Assembly (NCBI GenBank): GCA_034440575.1
Contig: JAOTOL010001661.1
Span: 484,001 to 548,000 of the forward strand
Source: Imbricaverruca yamaguchii
Lineage: Eukaryota; Arthropoda; Thecostraca; Neoverrucidae
Direction of reading: 5' to 3'
Length of the DNA: 64,000 nt
Under the pieces are notes generated by a model. That model did no database searches and had not been told where the DNA came from. It was given only the letters and a program-made list of their open reading frames with translations. Every line of letters starts with the position of its first letter. Positions within the stretch are counted from its first letter, which is position 1. Position numbers and translations under genes: made by a program. This document shows positions 1 through 12,049 of the stretch, one piece after another.

Positions 1-693
1 AAAGTCACCCACCAGGTCTCTGTATCCGAAGTAGTTTTCGCTTGGGTTTGAAATGTAATTAAAAATCCTACAATTTTTGTTGTCAAGGCTATAACTAAAA
101 TTGTTGAATGGTGTATAGATAACTTGTATACAATCATGTAATGCGATTCTGTACCTGTGTGCCACCCAGTATGACTTCAAAATCATTAAGTGCCAGTGGA
201 ATGTTATTTGTGCTTGGTCTGCTTTGTTACCATATACTTATCTTTTGTGTGCACTAATACAGACTGACGGTAGATGACAACAAACTTATGAACATCTAAC
301 TTAAGATGAGCATATTCGCGTTGTGCTACGTTTTCCACCTATATTACTGGATTTGGACACGCTGCACTAGGTCTATCACTGGCTGTCGGACTCTATCACT
401 GGCTCAAATAATAACTGGCTTGATGTTCATTGGTTGGTTCGGTTTCTCTGATACCGTCACATTCATATCAACCTATCTACTCTTGGCGTTCGGAATGAAG
501 CAAACCACACTGGGCAGGCTACACGAGAACCAGTTCTTGTACCGTGTGCTTGCGCGTGCTCGTGTGTGCGATTCATTCATCCTGTCCGTCCGAGTTGTCA
601 AAATAGCCATCTATCCTCTGGTAGTTGGCAGTAGACCTATTTGCGTGCACACCACCGACGATGACGTGTGTACCACTTCTCGCTGCATTGCAG
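1..693. other. WDHD1 upstream region with probable 5' UTR intron end
   Basis: No gene is recognised here. The open frame that runs into WDHD1 from base 306 has no similarity to the start of the family, and its composition is ordinary rather than GC-biased. A pyrimidine-containing stretch ends in TTGCAG at 688-693, which looks like a 3' splice site. It would place the start of the coding exon at 694, so the upstream frame is probably intronic. The first, untranslated exon and the promoter were not located. Confidence 0.45.
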
Positions 694-734
694 GCTCCGC
701 TCTGTCGCTGCTCGCGCCGACTGCCGCAGACCAG

Positions 735-3707
735 ATGGCCGGGGCACGCACGTACGTGCGGTATGCACACGGCGAAGGCCACGTGGGCGTGGCGTACCTG
801 GCCGGCGGCGAGCGGCTGGTGACCGCAGGCGCCGACGGCGAGGTGCGCGTCTGGCGGGACATCGACGACGACGAGCCCGACTCGCACCGGCTGGGCGACA
901 CGCTGACGGCGGTGGCCGTCGCCGGAGACCGGCTGCTCGTCGGCACCGACGTGCACGCCGTGGCCGCCTTCCGGCTGTCGGACATGCGGCCCGACGGCGT
1001 GCTGACCCGCTACACGGCGCCGGTGACGGACATCAGCGTGGCGGCCGGCCACGCCGCCTCGGCCGGCTGCGACATGCTGGTGCGCGTCTGCAGCCTGGAC
1101 GGCGAGCGCCAGCTGGAGCTGGACGCGTTCGGCGCGCCCGTGCTGAGCGTGGCGCTGTGTCCGTCCGCCCGCGTCCTGATCACCACGTGCTGCGACGGCA
1201 AGGCCACCTTCTGGGACGCGCGCGACGGCCACCGCCTGGCCGAGCACGCGCTGCTGGCCACGTGCAACGGCGTGGAGACGGCCGCGAGTTTGGCGAGGCC
1301 CGGCTGGAGCCCGGACGGCCGGACGGCGGCGGTGCCCGTGGCCGACGGTGTGCAGCTGTTCTCCGGGCCCGCCTGGCCTCAGACGCGTCGGCTGACCAGC
1401 CCGCTGGTGACGTCGCCCGTCACCTGCTGCACGTTCTCGCCGTGCGGCCGCTTCGTGGCGGCGGCGACTGCTGACGGCGTTCTGCTCGAGTGGCTGCTGG
1501 CGGCGGCGCCTGGGGAGGCGGCACCTGCGCGGCGTATCGACCAGAGCACGAGCAAGCGGCGCATCAACACGCTCGTCTGGCACCCGGACGGCGATCAGCT
1601 GGCGTTCTCGGACAGCGGCGGCCAGCTGGGCGTCACGTCTGCAGTCGGCGCCGGCCGAACCTCCGCCGCCTCTGCTGCTGCAACTCCGGCACGCCCCGAC
1701 GACGCGCTCATGGACATTGACAGCTTAGTCGCCGCCGTCGACGACGACGACGAAGACGAGCGCGATCTTCTGGAGGCGGCAATGGATGGCGAGCTTAATA
1801 CGGTGGAGCTCCCGGCTGTCGCCAGCGATGATGACGACGACGATAACGTGATCTCGCTGCGCCGCATTAAGGCCGACGCCGGCTTCTCGGCCGATGGAGG
1901 AGGTGACCCGGAGGCGCGTGCCACGCCGTTGCCGCCGCCGCCTGTCGCGCCGCCCAAACAAACGGTGTCCGAGCCGCAGCCGGCGTTCCAGCCGGGCAGC
2001 ACGCCATCGCACCTGGACCGCCGCTTCCTGGTGTGGAACTGCGTGGGCGTGGTGACGGCACACGACGGCGACTCGCTGGACGTCGAGTTCCACGACTCGG
2101 CCGTGCACCACCCGCTGCACCTGCGCAACGTGCTGGGCCACACGCTGGCGGCGCTGTCGCAGCAGGCCCTGCTGCTGGCGGCCCCGTCGCAGTCCGACGA
2201 CCAGCCGGCCAAGCTGCAGTGTCTGCACTTCTCCTCGTGGGACTCCAACAAAGAGTGGTACCTGGACCTGCCGGACGGCGAGGAGCCGGAAGTGACCGCG
2301 CTGGGCGACGGCTGGCTGGCGGTGGCCACCAGCGGCGGTCTGCTGCGTGTGCTCACCCTCACGGGCATTCAGCGATACGTGCTGAGTCTGGCGGGGCCGG
2401 TGGTGTGTCTGGCCGGCTGGGAGGATCGCCTGCTGGCGGTGTACCACGCCGGCGCCGGCCTGCCCGGCCAGCAGTGTCTGGCCGCCGTCGTACTGTCGGC
2501 CACGGGGCGGCGCCACCCGCGGCCGGCGCCCGTGCCGGTGCCGCTGTCGGCGCACTCGCAGCTGGCGTGGACCGGCTTCACCGACCAGGGCTCGCCGTGT
2601 GTGACCGACACTGCCGGCACGCTCCACTTGCTGGCGGGCGAGCGGGACGCCGCCTGGACACCGCTGGCGGCGCCACACCCGGGCGCCGACCACCTATTCG
2701 TGGTGGGCGTGTCCGAGCTGGACCAGACGGTACGCGGGCTGCTGTGCCGCGGCAGCCGGTACCCGGCCGTCCTGCCGCGGCCCACGCTGAGCGCGCTGCC
2801 GCTGCAGGTGCCGCTGGTCGAGCTGAGCACGGACCGCGGCCGGCTGGAGGAGGAAGCGGCGCGCGCCCAGCTGCTGCTCGTCACGCTCGACCGGCTCGAG
2901 GCGGCCGGCTTCGAGACGGAAGCGGCGCGAGAGCAGGCTCAGCGCGGCCGTGCCGCCGCGCTCACGCAGCTGTTCGCGCTGGCGTGTCGCACCGACCGCG
3001 AGCACCGGGCGCTCGACGTGGCCAGCCAGATGACAGAGGTCACGACGGTGGAGGCGGTGGCCGGGTACGCGTCGCGACAGCGGCGCACGCTTCTCGCCGA
3101 GCGGCTGATGGCGCTGGCGCAGGCGTTGGCCGACAGCGTGTCCGACCAGCCGTCGGACGAGGAGGTCGCCCAGCAGCGGCCAGCGCCTCTCCGTCAGCGG
3201 CGGGTCGCTGAACCCGCCGCCGACCGGTCGGACGAGTCCGATGCGCCTTCGCACGAGGGTGCAGACGAGGAGGAAACGCCACCAGTTCCCGATTTGCCCT
3301 CGCTGGATACGACCAAGCGCGCCACCAGCCCGGCACTGTTCACTCCCACCCCGCGTAACCCATTCAAATGCAATCAACCGCGAGCGGTCTCTGTTGGCAA
3401 GGGTGCTGCCGTGTTCGACGACATCAAGGTCCAACACGCTCCCGTCAAACGCTTGCTTCTGGACCCCAAGGCCAAGTCTGCTCCTAAGATCAAGAGGCCA
3501 CGGGTAAGCAAAGACGTGGCTAGCAAGTTGACTTCCATGAAGGGAATCTTCACACAGAAGGTGTCTTCTGAGAGTACGAAAAATATAGCTGATGAAAATG
3601 AAGAGGAAAAGATCAATGGACACGATATTGGTGGCGAGCCAAAGGAAGTCTGTAAGACAGGCTCCGGCTTGGCTAAGTTGTCAGCCTTTGCTTTTGCTGA
3701 CAAGTGA
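735..3707 (+). CDS. WDHD1: WDHD1 / And-1 / Ctf4 replisome scaffold, single coding exon, 990 aa
   Basis: This encodes the nuclear replisome hub that links the CMG helicase (through GINS) to DNA polymerase alpha. The N-terminal half is a WD40 propeller (about residues 1-300): YAHGEGHVGV, GADGEVRVW, DGVLTRYTAPV and CDGKATFW follow the vertebrate protein in order. An acidic linker with DDDDEDE and DDDDDDN runs follows. The SepB/Ctf4 propeller and helical region begins at FQPGSTPSHLDRRFLVWN (about residue 418) and includes VEFHDSAVHHPLHL, LHFSSWDSNKEWYLDLP, LSLAGPVV and KGSRFPP-like GSRYPAVLPRP. The protein ends KLSAFAF, as in human. The ATG at 735 is chosen because similarity starts there and the context is good. 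Human WDHD1 is about 1,129 aa with an HMG box; no HMG box is visible here. The whole coding region is one exon and strongly GC-biased, except the last 300 bases, which are A-rich. The family call is secure. Confidence 0.95.
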   Translation: MAGARTYVRYAHGEGHVGVAYLAGGERLVTAGADGEVRVWRDIDDDEPDSHRLGDTLTAVAVAGDRLLVGTDVHAVAAFRLSDMRPDGVLTRYTAPVTDISVAAGHAASAGCDMLVRVCSLDGERQLELDAFGAPVLSVALCPSARVLITTCCDGKATFWDARDGHRLAEHALLATCNGVETAASLARPGWSPDGRTAAVPVADGVQLFSGPAWPQTRRLTSPLVTSPVTCCTFSPCGRFVAAATADGVLLEWLLAAAPGEAAPARRIDQSTSKRRINTLVWHPDGDQLAFSDSGGQLGVTSAVGAGRTSAASAAATPARPDDALMDIDSLVAAVDDDDEDERDLLEAAMDGELNTVELPAVASDDDDDDNVISLRRIKADAGFSADGGGDPEARATPLPPPPVAPPKQTVSEPQPAFQPGSTPSHLDRRFLVWNCVGVVTAHDGDSLDVEFHDSAVHHPLHLRNVLGHTLAALSQQALLLAAPSQSDDQPAKLQCLHFSSWDSNKEWYLDLPDGEEPEVTALGDGWLAVATSGGLLRVLTLTGIQRYVLSLAGPVVCLAGWEDRLLAVYHAGAGLPGQQCLAAVVLSATGRRHPRPAPVPVPLSAHSQLAWTGFTDQGSPCVTDTAGTLHLLAGERDAAWTPLAAPHPGADHLFVVGVSELDQTVRGLLCRGSRYPAVLPRPTLSALPLQVPLVELSTDRGRLEEEAARAQLLLVTLDRLEAAGFETEAAREQAQRGRAAALTQLFALACRTDREHRALDVASQMTEVTTVEAVAGYASRQRRTLLAERLMALAQALADSVSDQPSDEEVAQQRPAPLRQRRVAEPAADRSDESDAPSHEGADEEETPPVPDLPSLDTTKRATSPALFTPTPRNPFKCNQPRAVSVGKGAAVFDDIKVQHAPVKRLLLDPKAKSAPKIKRPRVSKDVASKLTSMKGIFTQKVSSESTKNIADENEEEKINGHDIGGEPKEVCKTGSGLAKLSAFAFADK

Positions 3708-5890
3708 ACTGATTGTAATGGCTGCCGATTGTAATGGCTGCATTCTCGACAGAATGTTTTACCCCAAATGAGTCGATCGGTTTTAAGATTCATTTTAAAT
3801 GTTTATAGTGTAAATACACTACCTAATTATACAAGCATTCTCATCACCGTTCCGATGTCTGTTGTTGGTTGTGCCTCCCACAGGCAGGCAATCTTCACAT
3901 CAGCTGTGCCCAATGCCAGCTGATATGAAGCAGCAGGTTTGTGGAGCTGAAAATTGAATGAAGCCATCCGTTTAATTTTTGCACCATGTGGTACAGGTGT
4001 ATTCAGGGATGTGGGAAATCGGGGAGAAGACAAACAAGACTACTGATCCGCCCCAACGAGATGAACTACGTCCCTAAGCTTTTGCGATATACAAGCGCAT
4101 CAATGCCGATGTTGTGATTTTGCGGTTTTTGTGCATATATCAGCACCGAACTCCTAGTGGAAATCCCAGTGATCTCGTCAGGAACTCTTTCTAATAGTTG
4201 AGGTAATTTTTCGTGACGTTAAACGAAGTCTAAGCCAGTTTGCTAAGCTGGAAAACAACTTCGTGCGTTGATCCAATTCGGTCCGCGTTAAACTTGCTGA
4301 AATCACGATGGACCGGGCCTGATATTCCATTCACACCAGCTTCATATCGCTACACGCCTTAGCCATGATACAGGTCTTGTGCAATACGCGCCCGTCTGCA
4401 CTACATCCTTCGCGCTTGTTAAGCCGGTAATGCTGGGATATATTTAAGAAATAGTGGAACAAAGCGAAGGAAATCTGGCCATCTCCAATACTTGGGGTGG
4501 CGTCAAAGGGGGACGTTTTCCCCAAACATCGTGAAGTTGAAGGTTGCACCTACGGACGTTGCATGGAAAGAAAATGTCCCAAAATGATCATGTCTCGTAT
4601 TTCACACCAGTGGCGCCTTCGACAACAGTGCGAAGTAGCTGAAGCCAAAGTTTGGAACTGCAAGTATGCATTAAACCGACCATCATTCAGGAGAGCGAAA
4701 CCGCCTTCGGCGCACGAAGCGCGCCGAAGATTTGTTGGTGAGCGTGGTGGAAATCCTGGAATTTCTTATGGTATATTTTGTGTTCATTTAGGAGGGGCGG
4801 GCCACTGGCCTCCCTTGGCTTCACCTCTGCACATCAATGTCCTTGCGCATGAGTGCAGAGGTTGGAGGTGATGAGTAGGTAGTCTCCATTTGTTCGTATG
4901 ATGCGGACGTATCTGCCTTGCTTCGGATGTGCCGATCTCTCGTACGTTCTAACATGAACTATGGGTGTTTTGTTCGTGACGAAGCTCGTGCCAGAACCAA
5001 ACGCGGTCTTGAGGTCCACAATGCACCTCTTAGCATTCCTGCTGGAGGTTTTCATACTTATCCGGCTAACAGCTCAGTGACTGAGGAGGATGAGCCTCTT
5101 ATTGCGTTGCGACGTATATTATTGAGAACAAGATATACGTGTATGGTCGCTAGGAACTGAAAACATCTAGCCCCTCAGTGGATGCTCTGGGGCTCATCCT
5201 TATGTAAAGGGCCTTGGGCTCATCAATGCGACATCGGTTGTCCCATAATCAGTGTCGCTTTCCTTTTAACTGGCGCACCGCATCGACCTGCAATATTAGG
5301 CCGGGTATTGCATGTTGTATTGCACTGGGATATCACTCCGAGCACTGCCCCTTGGCAGGTTGTTCTAGTCCGAGCTAACGTAACCGTTCTGTTCAATGAC
5401 AGGAAATGAACACTCCGAAGAACCTCGCGTGCTGGCGCTATAGAAGAAAAAAAACACCAATATCACGGTTTCCGCGGAACGGCTCCAGGTTCGTTTATGG
5501 CGCTCGATGGTCTTGCGTCAGTCGATACGGTGCTAGATACGTTTGTATTCCAAAGCACACATCAGTTTCAACGCCGAATTCCACGCCATTTTGCAAGTTT
5601 TTTTATTGGGGATGACCAGTCAGGGGTGTTGATTTCTGAAAGTGATTGGAGGAGGGGCGATGCATGGAGGTGATTGGCGGGAAGACATGGATTGGTGGCC
5701 CACCCCGTGGAGTCACGTTTGAATAGTCATTGGGGGAGCCAACCAACATTGGGGGTGGGGGCAAGGCCCACTGACAAGTCACAAAAATCGACTGTTTTCT
5801 GTCGGTATGTGGTAGGGTTGGATATTTCTCGTGATTCTGGAGTAGTATGGCCCGTCGTCCCACGTTTAGCGCCAGTGCAGGGCGGGTAAT
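3708..5890. other. Intergenic, nothing recognised
   Basis: This is the 3' flank of WDHD1. A short direct repeat (GGCTGCCGATTGTAATGGCTG type) lies just after the stop at 3712-3741. No clear AATAAA signal was seen close to the stop. The small open frames here show no recognisable protein features. Confidence 0.4.
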
Positions 5891-5936
5891 GTTCTGGTCG
5901 GCTGTCCGTCTTGTCGATCGTCGATCTAGGAGCTCT

Positions 5937-6245
5937 TCACGTTAGCCCCGCCAGGAGCCCTCAGCATATTCCCGAGGGCACTCCTCGTTTCCCCGGGGCC
6001 CTCTTCATCTGCCCGGGAGTCTTCCCGTCAGCCCGGGACCACCTTTGTCGGTCCAGGGCCCTTCGCGTCGCTCCAGGGGCCCTTTACGTCGGCACAGGGG
6101 CCTTTTTTTGTCCGCCTAGGGGTCCTTCACACTAGCCCCGCCAGGAGCCCTCAACATATTGCCAAGGGCGCTCCCCGTTTTCCTGGGGCCCTCTTCATCT
6201 GCCAGGGGTCTTCCCGTCAGCCCGGGACTACCTTCGTCGGTCCGG
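5937..6245. repeat. 190-base direct duplication (two copies)
   Basis: A block starting AGCCCCGCCAGGAGCCCTCA at 5944 recurs at 6134, exactly 190 bases later. The following text (CATATT, CCC..GGGC, CTCTTCATCTGCC, CTTCCCGTCAGCCCGGGAC, TTCGTCGGTCC) is preserved with scattered substitutions. The block itself looks like degenerate 20-21-base units related to the array that follows it. Confidence 0.8.
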
Positions 6246-6500
6246 GGTCTTTCACGTCGGCCCATGGACCCTTCACGTCGGCCCATTGGGCCTTCACGTC
6301 GGCCCATTGGGCCTTCGCGTCGGCCCATGGGCCATTCACGTCGGTCCATGTGCCCTTCGCGTCGGCCCATGGGCCCTTTCTTGTCCGCCCATGAGCCTTT
6401 CACGTCGGCCCAGGAGCCCTATACGTCCGCCCAGGGCCCCTTCACTTCCGCCTAGGACCCATTCACGTACGCCCGGGGGCCCTTCACGTCCGCCCAGGGT
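6240..6500. repeat. 21-base minisatellite, about 12 units
   Basis: Units of the form CGGCCCATGGGCCTTCACGT repeat at 21-base spacing with substitutions. The first half of the unit contains the palindrome GGCCCATGGGCC. Because 21 is a multiple of three, both strands stay open and yield repetitive MGRREGP-like or RRPMGPS-like translations, which I treat as artefacts. Confidence 0.85.
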
Positions 6501-6504
6501 ATCC

Positions 6505-6795
6505 TTGTGGGCCCCTACACCGACGCTTTGTCGTCGTCGCTGTCAAGCTCGACCAGCTTGACGGCGGTGGCTGTAAAAAGAGCATACTGCCGGCAAAACT
6601 GTCGCCACCGCACCATCGTCACCACCACCAAGGTCGACGTCGACTCGCTCTGGATACAAAAACGTGTTCCAGAATCCTGTCGTGACGTCGTGCCACTCGG
6701 TCGGCCGCCAGCTGACGAGCTGCCGATGCGCGTGGCGTCTGTTCCTCGCGGAAGGCACGCAAGGCAAATGTTCCGGGCATCGTTATAAATTACAA
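6505..6795. other. GC-rich island with open minus frame, unidentified
   Basis: This stretch is richer in GC and CpG than its surroundings and directly follows the 21-base array. On the minus strand the 6767-6543 frame reads through (SWRPTEWHDVTTGFWNTF and later residues) without low complexity, so a decayed or isolated exon is possible. No family is recognised and no convincing splice sites were fixed. It could equally be non-coding. Confidence 0.2.
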
Positions 6796-6799
6796 TCAG

Positions 6800-9700
6800 T
6801 CGTGCGGGGTAGTGGTATTTATTTCGCTTCATAAGAATGGTTTAATTTCTATTTTTCGTCTGGATTCACAGAGAAGATGTAGCTGATGAAGATCCTTTCC
6901 ACAATCCTCACGTTATTACAGTTGGCTATCCGATCATGCTTATTTTTGGGAACTAAATGCGACGGCACACCCGCTAAGGAGTGAGATGAACGTTCTGACT
7001 TCCACCGATATTCGCCTTTTTTAATATGGTAAGGCGTTTTGCAGTTAGTAACCGTCGAAACTGACTGAACTATTCCACTTCGATCAAAGTTGGTGCCATG
7101 TCCATTTGATATTTTATGGACGTATCCTTCCGCCTACCCCCACCCTCCCTGTGACAGATCCAGAACTAATGCGTACATTATTTAGGCCGTTCCCCCGGAT
7201 CTAGGGGCCATCTTTAAATGGTGCTTTTCCAAGTCTAGCATGAGGGGGAAAATATCCCACTGATGAGACAGCTTCCCCCTGCCCGCCCGTAAGCGGGTAA
7301 CATCGCCACGCATTACGGGAAAAACGCCAAATGCAACACTTCCAAGTCCCACAGTGCACGCCGAGCCCTAGTTCTAGTTCAGTATCACACACTCGTTATG
7401 ACCGGCAAGCGAAACGCAATTGGTACATTTTCCTACACAGATGTGTTGATTTCATGTTCAGGTCTGGTCTTGTTTTTGCGACTTGGCTACTCGGTAATCC
7501 CATAAAAAGTGAAAGCGATCCTTTCCAGGTTCCCGTCAACCTTTTAACACCAGGCTCGTGCAGACGTACGCCCTTGCTTGCGTGACGTACGTACGTCATT
7601 GACCGAAATTCGGCATCCGATGGTCTGGTTAAACGTGTGCTATTGCTGATGCAATTTTTGGTTAGTTTGAAGCTGGATGTACCATTTTTGAAGGTGGTGT
7701 TAAAGTCAAAAGTGATTAAATCAAAAGGGTACTGCAAAGAACGTACCTGAACCGCAATGTGAGAGTGCATCATCTGTTTCTTTTTCAATGGCGCTGGCAT
7801 ACCACGCTCATTGCAAGTGAGAATGGTAGCACCATTCCATTTACTCAGAGCAAGCCAATCTCCTCAAGTTGTTGCACGTAACGTCCCTGGAAACCAGATG
7901 CTGTCAGTATGACATTCTTATCGCACAAAAAATGCATAAAGGCAGAGTAGACTCATCAATGCTATCTGAGATATCATTCCCGTAACATGCGCCGGCGAGG
8001 CACGTGCCACGGACTGGTCGGACGTGAGGCTTTCTGGCCAGAGTGGTAGCAGTTAGGAGAGGAGTGTTTGATAGAATCCATTCGTATGAATGCGTTTTTG
8101 TGAAAATATTTTGAAGCCGACTTATGCAACATCATTGTGGTGTTTCGAGCAATGGTGGCATCCTACTTAAAACCTCTAACCTATTCTGCCAAGGCCATTG
8201 TCATGTGCTATATGCATGATGTCTGTGTGTGTGTATGCGTGACTGTGTGTGTCCATTTTTCATGGTGTGACTTGAACTGGCATAGGGTATAAGCCTGTTG
8301 TCTATATCAAATGAAGAAATAATAAGCAAGGAACTGTTTCGAAAACATTGGAGAACGGCTGGCATGCACATTATTATTATAATTGCAAAGCTGTTTGGCA
8401 CCATGCCAATTTCTTGCTTTCTTGCTTCCTCAAGTGCAATTATAAACTTTCGGTTACAAACCTACATTAGTTCAAACATAGCCTTGACAGTTCTGCTATA
8501 ACTAAAAATGACGCTCACGTGTGAACTACAATTGTACTCATTGAACAAATCCGTGCATTTAATTTTCCACTTCCATACCTAGGCCGCCAAGATCGTATCC
8601 GAAGGTTAGAGCTAAAGTCCATTCATAGACTGCATTTCAATTCACGACAACAACTGATTAATGGGACATATTTGCACATGAACAGCTCCATATTCTTTTC
8701 TCTTTTCCAACGTATTGCAGTACACGTCAAATGTGTAGCGACAGCATATCGCCCATCATGCACACCATGGGCGTTTCTCAGCCAAAGGTCGCAATTGACG
8801 AGGCGGAACCTTTTCGTCGCAACCACTCATCGGGTCTGTTGCGCAAACATCACGTACTGGGAAATTCCACCACCGCTTATCCCCACACCATCACAAGTCC
8901 ACACGTTACACAACCATCACATGCAACAGTGTTTTCGTCTACACCTTCTCGAGTGTTACTTCAGTTATGTGCGTGTTCCAAACAAGCGTAACGAACTAAA
9001 CTTACTAGGGGCCAGGAGCTTGTCATGGTACCAAGAGTTGGTTGCATATCATGAATGTGCACTGATTCATCATTTCTAAATGTTAGCGATGTTGCGATTA
9101 GTGTTCAGAATACCTATTCTCAGTGTCGTATGAACAAGAAGAATTTTGCACGATAATGTGTTCTAATCTAATCGTAGCCATGTGTTCGCCAAGAGGGATA
9201 TGAATTTCCGTTGGCCAATTCCCGGCCAACGCCCTGACCTGTCACTGGCCGCCGTTACATATTGCAACACACCGAGAAGGGAGGGGTCCGGTGGTCGCAG
9301 TCCAGTCACGTCCCACGTGTGCTGCGGTCACATTTGAGTTTAGGGGCGCATCGACTTCACCTGTCATGCAGCTCTGCTGCGGTCACATGACACATGGTTA
9401 TATGGTGCATGTGATAGTCGTGCGGCCTCCGCCTGTAAGAACGGAGACTGACTTGGTATAGCATCCGGTCGCAGTCGAGAATCGAGGCGTCCATCTGCCG
9501 ATGTCGGCGGCGGCAGATGCTAGCCGACCGACTTGGACCCGCTCAGAACTCGGATCCGTGCATGGGAGCAGCCGTGGTTAGGCTCCCAAACGCATTTGAA
9601 AGATGTTTCAAGGTTAACTGCGGTACACCATCTGTGGTGGGTTTGTCTCAAGTCACCTTAATCACTCGCAGAGGCGCAGCCAAGGGGGAGGGGCGCAGAG

Positions 9701-10400
9701 GTCCTGTCTCCTTATGAACCCAAATTGCGCCAGGTCAAACGAGAAACTTCTGATATTTTCATTGCGTAAAATCCTAAGTTTTCGCCGAGCTTTGCACACT
9801 GAAGCATCTTTTTTTTTCATTACTTTTTTGTCTTGATCATCCCTGTTGGGAAATTCACCGTTGCGCCACTGATCATGCGGATGAGCTGCGATATTCGTGT
9901 TCGTGTTTCATTATCATTGAATGGGCGGATGTAGTACAATTGGTGCGATCACCGGTTTCAGAAATACCTCTGTCGATTAGAATCCTGGTGATGTGCTGCG
10001 ATGCGGGTGTCAAGGAAAGATAAGTGGCCTGATAAGGTAAGTGTGGTCCATGGTAAAACTAATCTACGGGTTGCATGATGCAATCTCGTTGAAAAGTGCG
10101 CAAGGTTCGCAATAAAAAGGTGACTACATATGTATAATCCGCCAGAATGTCTTCAACGTATTTTACGTATTACGCTGGTGCGCACTTCACCTTGGACATA
10201 CATCCTGAATCTAGAACATGCATGAAGGCAATCGATTTGCGTGGGGCCACTGTGTTAACATGAGTCAGATACAAACCAGGTGAAGTTATTAGTTAGCACA
10301 TGGGTTACAAGAACGTGATTGTCTGGAGGTGAGCTGTCGAAGACGCTGATATATTTGGGGTAAGTCTCAACCAGTTTCACCACTGCATCGGGACGGAGAA
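6800..10400. other. Intergenic, mostly unrecognised
   Basis: No gene is recognised. There is a short TG-rich stretch near 8220-8260. A phrase GAGGCGCAGCCAAGG at about 9671, followed by GAAACTTCTGATATTTTCA near 9743-9761, has a counterpart at about 47371-47437. This suggests that both sites hold relics of one dispersed repeat. A pair of TGCTGCGGTCACAT motifs lies near 9320 and 9375. Confidence 0.35.
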
Positions 10401-10419
10401 TGAGCCGGACACAAGAGGG

Positions 10420-12045
10420 ATCGTGCAGGGCCATGGACGCATAAGTGATGCCGGCGAACAAGAAGAGTTCAAGAGCACCATCGAGGAAGCGGACCGCAGC
10501 TGGCTGATGCCCTGCTCACTCCACGGTGCTTCGTGCGACCCAGAATGCTGCTGCGACTCGGGAAGGGAAACCTTCCTCACCAAACGCCCAAATATTATAT
10601 GTTACCGATTTAAATCTGCTACTGGATACATCCAGCCACCGACCCCGAGTGTCCCAAATGGACATTAGAGCGGGAAGTGTGTCCCTACGCAACAGCAGTG
10701 GACACCACACACAACAGTACTCCAGCACATGTCCTTTTTTAGGTGCGCCACCTCGTTTACTTCTTCCGCCCAGCAAATCCCAGCCACCTGCATCACCAGG
10801 CACAACTATTGGCAGCCGCACTATTCTCGCCGCCAGACTTCGCTCCCAGGTCGGTGCATGCCCGCACTGCCCCTCTGCCTGACCACTCTGCTGCCCCACT
10901 GGCAGCTGACTCCCGAGCTCAGCCCAAATCCAAGCCCCATACATTGTGCCGCCTTCACCGCACCCACTGCACCGCGTCCCACTCCTTCCCACTTCTTCCC
11001 CTGCCACCTCATCCCCGACCCGATCTTCTCCCTCGTCTATCCTAAATCTGAACACAAACCTCATCTGATGCTTCCATCCAGACCGACACCATCCTGCCTG
11101 CTAGACCGGCAGACCCCTCCGGTCGCCCCTCTGTAAGGCTTCTGTCACCGGAGCCCGACAGCCAGTTCTGCCGAACTCGACACACAGCTCTCACACGTTC
11201 CGACACATCCAAACTCCTCCCCCCAATTTCCTCACAGTGGCACCAGCAAACGCCGGCATTCGGTCTCTCCTCAATGGGATGCCGACGGCATTTCTTCGCA
11301 AACAGGCCAGACTCCGTCAAAGTACAAATAGACTAAGTCAGAAATTTTACGACAAAGATTATTACTAGTCGCGCTCCAAGATTCACGCAGGAGGTAGTTC
11401 GACTGAAGTTGGAGTAACATTTCAGAATATACTTGGCAAATTGGCAACGTGGGCGCACCAGTTTGCCGCCCCGGTAGCTCGGTTGGTTAGAGCGCTGGCC
11501 TGCACTGGTCTCCCCTGTACTGGCAACACAGAGTTCGAGTCGCTTCGCGCGCTCGCATTTAGCCCTCGGTCGGGAGTGTCACTTGGCAGCTGGCCCGATA
11601 AGGCCGGGGACGAGCTACCGGGCGGCCGTGTCGGTGCATTGGCGGCACGTTAAACTTTCGGTCTAAATTCTGCCGTTGAACATGCTCATGGATCGGATGG
11701 TGGGGCCAGGATTCACGCAACAAGCTCTGCTTAGCAATAGAACCCTGGCTCCTCAAGCCACCCCAGCAACAATTCGGATTTTTTTTAATGGCGCAACCAT
11801 TCTTGCCGTAAACAGCACGCCTCATCGCCGAGTGAAGTGAAATGCTTCTCTAGCTTGCGTGACAGTCCGTCTCAAAGTTGAACATTGCTAAACCAATGTC
11901 ATATCACTTTACTGTCACCGTCAGCTGCAAGCCCTGCACGGCGGGAGCTCACTGACCTGCTCCTCCAGTCTCCCCAACCAGTCTTCGCGGAAGACTTCAA
12001 CGCCCACCATCACGCCTGGGAGCGACACGATTCACACTGGAAATG
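10420..12045 (+). mobile_element. Decayed non-LTR retrotransposon, ORF1/endonuclease part (LINE D)
   Basis: A proline-rich, frame-shifted coding-like region (10526-11136) is followed by text reading SSQWDADGI at about 11268-11290. This resembles the LQWNxxGI start of LINE apurinic endonucleases. Further on, 11991-12025 reads EDFNAHHHAWER, which fits the GDFNAHHxxWG motif of the same domain. A tRNA-derived SINE at 11466-11786 splits the element. Frames are broken, so this is a relic. The clade is not certain; I-like is my inference. Confidence 0.6.
11466..11786 (+). mobile_element. tRNA-derived SINE, family A, copy 1
   Basis: The head resembles a tRNA with RNA polymerase III box A (TAGCTCGGTTGGTTAGAGC) and box B (GAGTTCGAGTC). 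A conserved body follows (GGGCGGCCGTGTCGGTGCAT, TTCACGCAACAAGCTCTGCTT) and the copy ends in an oligo-T run. A near-full inverse copy lies at 35277-35609 and another copy at about 32019-32505, so it is a true dispersed family. Clear target duplications were not found for this copy. Confidence 0.88.
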
Positions 12046-12049
12046 ATGA

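Noticed and set aside
306..734. N-terminal extension of WDHD1
   Set aside because: It has no family similarity, the composition changes, and a splice acceptor at 688-693 separates it. Similarity to And-1 begins at the ATG at 735.
573..3623. Arg-rich minus-strand frames opposite WDHD1
   Set aside because: They are antisense shadows of a GC-rich coding region. The plus strand matches And-1 throughout.
9925..10000. tRNA-like sequence (GTAGTACAATTGGTGCG ... GATTAGAATCC)
   Set aside because: It weakly resembles boxes A and B, but no cloverleaf arms pair and no other copies were noticed.
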